A stretch of 13,817 bases of DNA from NCBI GenBank assembly GCA_016872125.1, contig VHBD01000027.1:1-13817 (forward strand), in the 5' to 3' direction. The stretch comes from Sphingomonadales bacterium (GTDB lineage Bacteria > Bacteroidota > Bacteroidia > UBA7662). The notes under the pieces are model-generated. The model ran no database searches and was not told where the DNA came from. It saw nothing but the letters and a program-made list of their open reading frames with translations. The translations under genes and the position numbers were made by a program. Below, piece after piece: positions 7,912 through 13,817 of this stretch; position 1 is the stretch's first letter, and each line of letters opens with the position of its first letter.

Positions 7912-8025
7912 TCGGCCACAAAAGTACTTAAAATCTCCGCCAAAGGGGAATTTTAAAAACAGATTAAACCTTCCATTGGGACTCCGAAATTACTTTTTTA
8001 GCCCAAAACGGTCTTAATTTTCGGT
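7912..8025. other. Divergent intergenic region between lepA and the secreted-protein pair
   Basis: This AT-rich 114-base stretch must hold the start signals of the lepA operon (minus) and of the two-gene secreted-protein unit (plus). On the minus side a TANNTTTG box is present. On the plus side only weak matches are seen (a TACTTTTT at 7991-7998), so I do not call a promoter. No coding frame or clear hairpin was seen in it. Confidence 0.6.
7919..7926 (-). promoter_or_regulatory. Candidate -7 box for the lepA operon
   Basis: The minus strand reads TACTTTTG here, a full match to the Bacteroidota TANNTTTG -7 consensus. Only 7 bases separate it from the lepA ATG, so the predicted transcript would be leaderless or nearly so. 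A TTTG at 7944-7941 lies upstream with a 14-base spacer, shorter than the usual 19-21, so the -33 element is not convincing. Confidence 0.35.
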
Positions 8026-10032
8026 TTGTCTAAAAGCCATTTCTTGAAATCTATATTTCAACGCGTCAAGGCCCCATCATTGTTCCTGGGATTTTGGGGT
8101 TTGGTGTGCATGGTCTTGCTTACCCTACCTGTTGGCAACGTCACAGCTCAAACCTATGCCATTAGCACAATTCCCTTTTCGCCCATGCCTTATGCGGGCG
8201 CTTCTTTGACCGGGGAATTCAGTAGCGCCGATGATGGTGTCGCAGGTCCTTATCAAATTGGATTCTCGTTTTGTTATTTTGGCAACAACTACACCCAGTT
8301 TTGGGTGGGGACCAACGGCTGGATTAGCTTCTCTCCCGGTCAGCCGACGACGTACACCTCAGCGTCTATTCCGAGTACAGCTACCACAGTGCCCAAAAAC
8401 TGTGTCATGGGTCCATGGCAAGATTGGTGGTCCAACTTAAATGGAAACGGTACGATTTCGTACCAAACGGTGGGTTCTTATCCCAATCGCAAATTGGTGG
8501 TTTCATATTATCAATTACCGATGTTTCAGTGCACCTCGTTATTGGGCACATTTCAAATTGTCCTCAACGAATGCAACAACACCATTGAGGTTCATATCGA
8601 GAATAAACCCAATTGCACAACCTGGGCTGGCGGCACGGCGGTCTTGGGTTTGCATAACGCTCCAGGAACAATAGCTTATGTGGTGAACAGTGCGAATATT
8701 GGTGCACCTCTTCCAGCATGGTCCCGTAATTCCACCCAATGGATTGTATCGCCAACCACTGCTGGTCTCACTTATCCTAATTCGTCTCAGAGCGAAGGGT
8801 GGTTGTTCTCTCCCATTGGGCAATGCCAAGGTATTTATTTTGGTGGTTTCAAATCCATCGATACCACCTCTCGCTGGCCGGTGGTCAATCCTCCATGCTA
8901 TACCAAACTCATTGGTCTTAAAGCCAAATCCGGCGCACTCATCTGCAGCAGTATAGATACCAACGGTACAGATTTTAGGTTGTATGACCCTGCCGGCCAG
9001 CTGATGCAAATCCGCAAGGTTTCCTTTACCTGCAATGGAAACCGGGTGGATTCCATCACGGTGGAATCCGCAATTGAATTTCTGGTCAATGGAGACCATC
9101 ATTTGGTGATCCGAAGGGGCTTGGATAACAACACGTTATTGGGCGATTGTGGTTCTGGAACCCAGGAATTTGATACTATTATTGTTCGATTGAATACCTG
9201 TTACGAGTACAATACGCCAATCCGAATGCGCAATGTGGACGTTCAGCCCAATAACAGGAATATTGTGCTCACTTGGTCGACCCCCGAAAATTTTGACACT
9301 ACTTATTTTAAGCGTTACATTCTTTACAAAAACGATAGTCTAAACTCCTCTCGTTGGTACCGATTTGCTTCGGTGGCTAACCTCCAAGACACGGTGTTGA
9401 CCACCACCGTTCAAGATCCCACCGAAGGGCCTCGTGATTTCTTAGCCGTTTTGGAAATGAAATATTACGGGCAGACCGATTTTGGAGATTCGGTCAATAA
9501 TATTTTTCTGCAGGCCGGTGATACCACCCTCAACAATGGGAACAGGGGAATAGGGTTAATTCGATGGCCGGCTTACAAAGGTTGGCCTAATTCGAAGTAT
9601 AATGTCTTTGTCACTGCAGTCAATGATACCGTAGGTTTATGGGTTGGCTCCACCACCGATACCACCTTCGGAATTCAGAAAGGAACCAAATTAGGGAGGT
9701 ACCGGCTTTGGGTTCAAGCGGTGAATGACGACAGTTCCTTGGTGGCACACTCCAACCGTATTTTCTTTGATATCATCGACCGCCCCGTGGTTGTTTTCAA
9801 TGTAATCACACCCAACGGGGATGGGGTAAATGATAATTTCACTATCAAGGATATTGAATATTTCCCAGGAACTAAAGTCGCCATCTTTGATCGCTGGAAC
9901 CAGTTAGTATTTAGCAGCGAGAACTATCGTAACGATTGGTCTCCATCGAATCTACCTGCAGGAAATTACTATTACACTGTGAGGGTGATCGACAAAGATC
10001 CGGTTTACGGCCCACTTCAAATTATAAAATAA
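8026..10032 (+). CDS. Secreted multidomain protein with T9SS type B (CHU_C) sorting domain
   Basis: The predicted protein has up to 668 residues. A signal peptide (about 1-42, hydrophobic core SLFLGFWGLVCMVLLTL) ends at TAQ. The head (about 43-262) is a beta-rich module with DDGVAGPYQIGFSFCYFG (69-86) and GTNGWISF (95-102), a pattern found at the N-termini of Bacteroidota surface proteins and somewhat like nidogen-type sandwiches. A cysteine-patterned module follows (about 267-392, with NGTDFRLYDPAG and GLDNNT), then two fibronectin III/Ig-like stretches (about 400-585) and the sorting domain (588-668). T9SS would carry it across the outer membrane. There is no ATG before the signal peptide; the start is TTG at 8026 or TTG at 8044. 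The stop abuts the next gene's ATG. No catalytic motif is visible; an adhesin or structural role is inference. Confidence 0.88.
   Translation: MSKSHFLKSIFQRVKAPSLFLGFWGLVCMVLLTLPVGNVTAQTYAISTIPFSPMPYAGASLTGEFSSADDGVAGPYQIGFSFCYFGNNYTQFWVGTNGWISFSPGQPTTYTSASIPSTATTVPKNCVMGPWQDWWSNLNGNGTISYQTVGSYPNRKLVVSYYQLPMFQCTSLLGTFQIVLNECNNTIEVHIENKPNCTTWAGGTAVLGLHNAPGTIAYVVNSANIGAPLPAWSRNSTQWIVSPTTAGLTYPNSSQSEGWLFSPIGQCQGIYFGGFKSIDTTSRWPVVNPPCYTKLIGLKAKSGALICSSIDTNGTDFRLYDPAGQLMQIRKVSFTCNGNRVDSITVESAIEFLVNGDHHLVIRRGLDNNTLLGDCGSGTQEFDTIIVRLNTCYEYNTPIRMRNVDVQPNNRNIVLTWSTPENFDTTYFKRYILYKNDSLNSSRWYRFASVANLQDTVLTTTVQDPTEGPRDFLAVLEMKYYGQTDFGDSVNNIFLQAGDTTLNNGNRGIGLIRWPAYKGWPNSKYNVFVTAVNDTVGLWVGSTTDTTFGIQKGTKLGRYRLWVQAVNDDSSLVAHSNRIFFDIIDRPVVVFNVITPNGDGVNDNFTIKDIEYFPGTKVAIFDRWNQLVFSSENYRNDWSPSNLPAGNYYYTVRVIDKDPVYGPLQIIK
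9787..10029 (+). other. T9SS type B (CHU_C) sorting domain of the first secreted protein
   Basis: Residues 588-668 carry the hallmarks of the gliding motility-associated C-terminal domain: FNVITPNGDGVND (591-603), FPGTKVAIFDRW (613-624), YRNDW (634-638), LPAGNYYYTV (643-652) and an end of QIIK. In characterised Bacteroidota such domains direct export through T9SS. Confidence 0.9.
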
Positions 10033-12153
10033 ATGAGAATTTATCTTACTTACTTCCCAAAGTTTTTGGCTCTGTTCACTTCCTTCCTTTTCATGCAAGG
10101 AAGAGTAAGTGCGACCCATATTGCTGGTGGTAATATTACATACACCAAATTGGCGAATCCCAACGAATATCAAATTACATTGACTATATACAGGGATTGC
10201 AATTCGATTATGCAAGGTCCGTTCACGACCTCCAATATGAACATGTACTACCGTAACGGATGTGGTCAAACCTATACGTTGCCTGTCACCTGGGTTCCGG
10301 GTACGGGGATCGAGGTCGTTACGGCCTGTACCATAGACCCCAGCACCTGCAACGGTGGAACGCGTTACGGATTGCAGGAATACAAGTGGACCGGTACGGT
10401 TACTTTGCCCTTCTCAGCCACAACTCCTACCTGCAACGATTGGTATTTTGTGTGGGGACAATCTGTCAATGCCGGTTGGTGCTGCCGCAACACGAATAAT
10501 ACCTTGGGACCTGCTCCGGGCCAACAGAATTTTTTTATTGATTCTTATCTTAACAACAATATCCCAGCTGGCAATACCTCCGCGCGTTTCAATTCGTTTC
10601 AAGTACCGGCGTATTGCATTCAAGAACCGGTAACGGTGGTTTTTGATGTTTCTGAACCTCAAGGAGATTCTGTGGTTTATTCTTTAACCTCCGCTTTGAC
10701 GGGATGGAATGTGAACGCCAACTATTTGGCACCAAGAACGCCTCAGGTTCCAGCCAATGTGGTCGGTAATCAAATATCGATCAATCCCAGCAACGGTAAT
10801 ATCAGTTTTTTCTCCAACACTCAACAAACCTCAATCTTTGCCCTGAAGGTTGATGAATACCGCAATGGCGTCTTGGTGGGCTATGTGAAGGTTGACGTTC
10901 AAGTTATTTTGGGTATTGGACGGTATTGCGACAACATACGTCCCGCTTTCAAGTTTGGCTCGACGGCCTTGCAGTGCACCACCGATACAACCTTTAAAGT
11001 AGAACTTAACTCCTTGGTGGCCTGCAATTCCATTGAACGAAATGGTTCGGAATTTAGGCTCTATGACCCGGACGGAGATTTGGTTCAAATCCAGGAAGCC
11101 AGGCCCGATACGTGCATCAGCGACGGTCGTACCCGTAATATTTGGTTGCGATTGACCAGAGGCTTTGAAAAAAACGGTCGTTATTACTTGGTTAGCCGTA
11201 AAGGAACCGATAACAATACCTTCGGAAATCGTTGCGATCTGTTTATGAACGAGTTTGATACGTTGATTATTAACGTTAGCAATTGTCCGGATTATCGAGC
11301 GCCCTTGTTAATGGAAAACGTGACGCTCGACACTATCAACGAAAATGCAGTCATCCTGAATTGGGGAATTGATCCGAATAACGACTCGTTGAACCGCGCT
11401 TGGTTTAACGGTTACAACTTATATCGCTATCGGCCAGGGGAAAATCCCATTCGTTTGACCAATCGTTTTTGGATTGAACCTTCTGTAGATTCTCTCCGAC
11501 ACCGTGATGTCTATGCCCCGGTATTGCCCAAAGACGAACCTATTAGCTACAATGTGGACCTCAACCTCATCAACGGAATTCGGAATATTCGATCACGCAC
11601 GTTATCGACCATTCGCTTGGTGAACGAACCTGAGACCAACGAGGATGATTCCTTGATGTCTTTACGTTGGAACGGATATTTGGGTTGGGATATGGCCAAG
11701 TATCAAATAGAGCGATTTGACCTTAAACGACCTGAATTGGGTTGGGTGGTGGACACGGCCAATTGGGCAGACACGCTGCTGTCGTATCGAAAACCCCGTA
11801 AGAAAGGCCAGTACAAACTTCGATTGTACACGGAACGTCCTGACGCTGTTTTCCGGTCTTATTCCAACGTTTTGGAGTTCGGAGTACCGTATCGGGAAGT
11901 GGTGGTACCCAATGTTATTACGCCCAACGGTGATGATATCAACGACAAGGTCAAGATCAAATACCTGTATCTGTACCCTGGATCACGGTTTACTTTGTTT
12001 AATCGATGGGGTCAAACGGTATTTCATTCCGATAATTACCAAAACGATTGGGATGCTCCGGGCCTTGAAGCTGGGAATTATTATTATTTGCTCAAAGTGA
12101 ACGATGACGGTAACGATGTTTCGTATTCGGGGACAATTCGAGTGATTCGATAG
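10033..12153 (+). CDS. Secreted multidomain protein with ATHI-type head and T9SS type B (CHU_C) sorting domain
   Basis: The predicted protein has 706 residues. A signal peptide (about 1-27) has the core FLALFTSFLFM. The mature end begins ATHIAGGNITYT (27-38), followed by YQITLTIYRDC (46-56), a head seen in many Bacteroidota surface proteins. This head (about 27-295) is cysteine-rich, including a CC pair at 150-151. A module homologous to one in the upstream gene spans about 299-418 (NGSEFRLYDPDG, GTDNNT, EFDTLI), then come two FN3/Ig-like stretches (about 425-615) and the sorting domain (623-706). It starts at ATG directly after the TAA of the previous gene, which implies translational coupling. 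The stop is 9 bases from the convergent regulator's stop. No enzyme motif is visible; cell-surface adhesion or gliding-related function is only inference. Confidence 0.9.
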   Translation: MRIYLTYFPKFLALFTSFLFMQGRVSATHIAGGNITYTKLANPNEYQITLTIYRDCNSIMQGPFTTSNMNMYYRNGCGQTYTLPVTWVPGTGIEVVTACTIDPSTCNGGTRYGLQEYKWTGTVTLPFSATTPTCNDWYFVWGQSVNAGWCCRNTNNTLGPAPGQQNFFIDSYLNNNIPAGNTSARFNSFQVPAYCIQEPVTVVFDVSEPQGDSVVYSLTSALTGWNVNANYLAPRTPQVPANVVGNQISINPSNGNISFFSNTQQTSIFALKVDEYRNGVLVGYVKVDVQVILGIGRYCDNIRPAFKFGSTALQCTTDTTFKVELNSLVACNSIERNGSEFRLYDPDGDLVQIQEARPDTCISDGRTRNIWLRLTRGFEKNGRYYLVSRKGTDNNTFGNRCDLFMNEFDTLIINVSNCPDYRAPLLMENVTLDTINENAVILNWGIDPNNDSLNRAWFNGYNLYRYRPGENPIRLTNRFWIEPSVDSLRHRDVYAPVLPKDEPISYNVDLNLINGIRNIRSRTLSTIRLVNEPETNEDDSLMSLRWNGYLGWDMAKYQIERFDLKRPELGWVVDTANWADTLLSYRKPRKKGQYKLRLYTERPDAVFRSYSNVLEFGVPYREVVVPNVITPNGDDINDKVKIKYLYLYPGSRFTLFNRWGQTVFHSDNYQNDWDAPGLEAGNYYYLLKVNDDGNDVSYSGTIRVIR
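11899..12150 (+). other. T9SS type B (CHU_C) sorting domain of the second secreted protein
   Basis: Residues 623-706 match the same domain as in the upstream gene: VPNVITPNGDDINDKVKI (625-642), YPGSRFTLFNRWGQTVF (648-664), YQNDWDAPGLEAGNYYY (669-685) and an end of IRVIR. The NRWG form is closer to the family consensus than the DRWN of the first protein. Confidence 0.92.
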
Positions 12154-12162
12154 AAATTCTCC

Positions 12163-13557
12163 TTAGATTTTTGTTTTGGGCTTGGAGAGCTGGTAGCGCT
12201 CAATTTTGTTGTAGAGGTGTGAGCGTTGTATGCCGATGCTCTCAGCGGTTTTGGCGATGTTCCACTGATTTTCTTTGAGTTTAAGCTCCACAAAAATCTT
12301 CTCCGTGAGCTCCTTGAAACGCTGAAAATTATCTTCCTCCAAGGTTGAAATAAGGGACTGATGCTCAGTTTGTTTATGGTGCGCCATCGAATTCTCCTGG
12401 TAACCTTCTGACAAGATGGGCTGTATATATTGTTGAACGTCTTTACGGGTGATGTTGGGGCCAGCAAGGATGGCAAGGCGTTCAACCGCGTTTTTGAGTT
12501 CACGCAAATTACCTGTCCATGGTAGGGCTTGCAAAGCGCGAAGGGCTTCCGATTCAAAATGCAGGGATGGAAGCTGGTATTGTTTGCAAATTCGGTTGAG
12601 ATAGATGCCTGCGAGCATGGGGATATCTTCGCGGCGCTGATGAAGGGAAGGCAAATGAACGAGGATTACACTGAGTAGGTGGTACAAATCCAACCTGAAT
12701 TTACCTTCATCGATGAGTTGAACGAGATCCTTTTGGCTTCCGGCCAGGATTCGAACCCCGTGACGGCTTGAAGCTCCTTGGTTTTTGGAGGATTCCAATA
12801 AGCGAACCAAGGTCAACTGCGCGGGGCCAGGCAAATCCGCAATTTCATCCAGGAATAAGGTACCTCCCAGTGCTTGGTTATAATAACCTTTAGGCAAGAG
12901 GGTATCTCCCGAGGGGTCACTTTGGCCAAATAACTTTAATTCTAGGTTATCCGCCGGGACCGTTGCACAGTTCAAGGAAACGAAGGGGCCGTGATTTCGA
13001 GGGCTCAGTCGATGGATGAATCGGGCAATCCATTCTTTGCCGGTACCGGCTTGCCCACTAATCAGGATACGAACATCGGTAGGTGCTACCCTTTGCAAGG
13101 TTTCTTTGAGACTAAGAAGGGCAGGGGATTGCCCTTGGAGTTCTACAGGATCCAGATCATCCTGGGTCCAGGTGATGGCTTCTTGCTTAAGTGCACGGAT
13201 TTGAAGGGCATTCCGAATGGTAATCAGCAGCCTGTCCAAATCCAATGGTTTGGTGATGAAATCAAAGGCCCCAAGTTTGGTGGCTTCGACTGCGGTCTGC
13301 ACATTACCATGGGCTGATATCATGATGATCGGTAAATGAGCATAATGCCTAGCACAATGGGAAAGCAACTCGATGCCGTCCATACGGGGCATTTTGATAT
13401 CGGACAGGACCAAGTCGAATTCATGGTCTCCTAGGATTTGAAGAGCCTGTATTCCGTCGCCGGCCAATTCTACGTCAAAACCCTCGCTCTCAAGGATATC
13501 CTTTAGGCTATCCCTGATGGTGGCCTCATCGTCAACAACAAGAATCCTCATAAACAT
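12163..13557 (-). CDS. NtrC-type response regulator (REC, AAA+, Fis HTH) with degenerate sigma54-activator motifs
   Basis: The protein has 464 residues, or 462 if the second ATG (13549-13551) is used. The receiver domain (about 3-120) has the acidic pocket D9/D10, phosphoacceptor D53 in SDIKMP, and K103. The AAA+ domain (about 138-380) has Walker A GQAGTGKE (168-175), Walker B GGTLFLDEI (231-239) and sensor II GNLREL (349-354). The C-terminus is a Fis-type helix-turn-helix (about 430-457). The GAFTGA loop that contacts sigma54 is not recognisable: LFG (209-211) is followed by QSDPSGDTLLPKG. The sensor I Asn of AATN is Gln275, and the second arginine finger after R288 is Leu294. It probably binds DNA under control of an unknown histidine kinase; sigma54 activation is doubtful. 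It lies downstream of rnpB and convergent with the secreted pair. Confidence 0.88.
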   Translation of the reverse strand: MFMRILVVDDEATIRDSLKDILESEGFDVELAGDGIQALQILGDHEFDLVLSDIKMPRMDGIELLSHCARHYAHLPIIMISAHGNVQTAVEATKLGAFDFITKPLDLDRLLITIRNALQIRALKQEAITWTQDDLDPVELQGQSPALLSLKETLQRVAPTDVRILISGQAGTGKEWIARFIHRLSPRNHGPFVSLNCATVPADNLELKLFGQSDPSGDTLLPKGYYNQALGGTLFLDEIADLPGPAQLTLVRLLESSKNQGASSRHGVRILAGSQKDLVQLIDEGKFRLDLYHLLSVILVHLPSLHQRREDIPMLAGIYLNRICKQYQLPSLHFESEALRALQALPWTGNLRELKNAVERLAILAGPNITRKDVQQYIQPILSEGYQENSMAHHKQTEHQSLISTLEEDNFQRFKELTEKIFVELKLKENQWNIAKTAESIGIQRSHLYNKIERYQLSKPKTKI

Positions 13558-13573
13558 TGTCTAATTTACTATA

Positions 13574-13581
13574 CAAAGCTA
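13574..13581 (-). promoter_or_regulatory. Candidate -7 box for the response regulator gene
   Basis: The minus strand reads TAGCTTTG, a full match to TANNTTTG. It sits 16 bases before the first ATG of the regulator, which fits a short leader. A TTTG is present at 13596-13593, but the 11-base spacing is too short for a standard -33 element, so support is partial. Confidence 0.35.
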
Positions 13582-13632
13582 GAGAATTTGTTCAAAACTG
13601 AAATTATCTGGTGAAAATGGGTAGAAATTAAT

Positions 13633-13648
13633 AAAAAAAGGTTGCGCT
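13633..13648 (-). terminator. Likely 3' end/terminator of rnpB
   Basis: On the minus strand the RNase P RNA ends in a GC-rich GCGCAACC followed directly by a run of seven T (13639-13633). The P1 helix that would pair with this end has its other half beyond the window, so the hairpin cannot be checked here. Confidence 0.45.
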
Positions 13649-13817
13649 ATAAGCCAGATTCTGTATGCCTTGCGGCATTTCCACCATTTATCTAAGCGGC
13701 CTACCCCCCGGGAATGCGCGAGCAGCGCTGCCCCGGTATACACGGCCTTGCAACCCAGGAGGTTTACCCCAAACCGATGTCACCATCGGAGCGCGTGAGC
13801 TCTTACCTCACGTTTTC
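13644..13817 (-). ncRNA. rnpB: RNase P RNA, bacterial type A (3' part, cut by the window edge)
   Basis: This is the catalytic RNA of RNase P, which trims the 5' leader of pre-tRNAs. The minus strand ends ACAGAATCTGGCTTATAG, matching the conserved 3' end of bacterial RNase P RNA. Upstream are GGGTAGGCCGCTTAGATAAATG (given here as two blocks: GGGTAGGC and AGATAAATG) and GGCCTTGCAACC on the plus strand, all landmarks of the type A core. A perfect hairpin, ATGCC-GCAA-GGCAT, at 13665-13678 fits a P18-like stem with a GNRA loop. The 5' half lies to the right of 13817, so only about 174 bases are present. The exact 3' end is uncertain by a few bases. Confidence 0.93.

Noticed and set aside
13644..13817. 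tmRNA or tRNA as the identity of the structured RNA at the right edge
   Set aside because: There is no tRNA-like CCA end or tag-coding frame, while the 3' end and core blocks match RNase P RNA.
1..13817. CRISPR array, insertion sequence, prophage or toxin-antitoxin genes
   Set aside because: I saw no regularly spaced direct repeats, transposase motifs, terminal inverted repeats or small paired genes; almost all bases are accounted for by housekeeping or secreted-protein genes.

Overview
The window looks like chromosomal DNA of a member of the Bacteroidota. The strongest sign is a pair of secreted proteins ending in the 'ITPNGDGVND ... GNYYY' type B sorting domain (CHU_C, also called the gliding motility-associated C-terminal domain) of type IX secretion (T9SS). 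Supporting signs are an outer-membrane protein of TPR, beta-propeller and OmpA type, TANNTTTG-like boxes in front of several genes, weak Shine-Dalgarno sites and several TTG starts. The lineage within the phylum cannot be settled from this window. It is gene-dense: no stretch over 300 bases lacks a gene, and I saw no tRNA, transposon, CRISPR array or phage gene.

Left part (1-2700). ruvB (minus) is divergent from a two-gene plus-strand unit. That unit is a GT2 glycosyltransferase of the polyprenyl-phosphate mannose synthase type, followed 8 bases later by kdsA, the Kdo-8-phosphate synthase of lipopolysaccharide core synthesis. Both act on the cell envelope.

Middle part (2684-7911, minus). Four genes form an apparent operon with 20-23 base gaps: lepA (translation factor EF4), folD (one-carbon folate metabolism), queE (7-deazaguanine precursor synthesis) and a PorE-like outer-membrane/peptidoglycan-binding protein. 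The last gene starts at TTG and overlaps the end of kdsA tail to tail by 17 bases.

Right part (8026-12153, plus). Two large exported proteins are encoded with no base between the stop of one and the ATG of the next. Their heads are unrelated, but they share a homologous cysteine-patterned middle module and C-terminal region. They are probable T9SS cargo.

Far right (12163-13817, minus). An NtrC-type response regulator has lost several hallmarks of a sigma54 activator. Upstream of it is the 3' part of rnpB, the RNase P RNA, cut by the window edge.

Most of the window is conserved housekeeping content. The parts most worth a second look are the degenerate NtrC-like regulator, the shared-body/different-head secreted pair, and the PorE-like protein attached to a housekeeping operon. 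I did not find a defence system or other clearly new multi-gene system.
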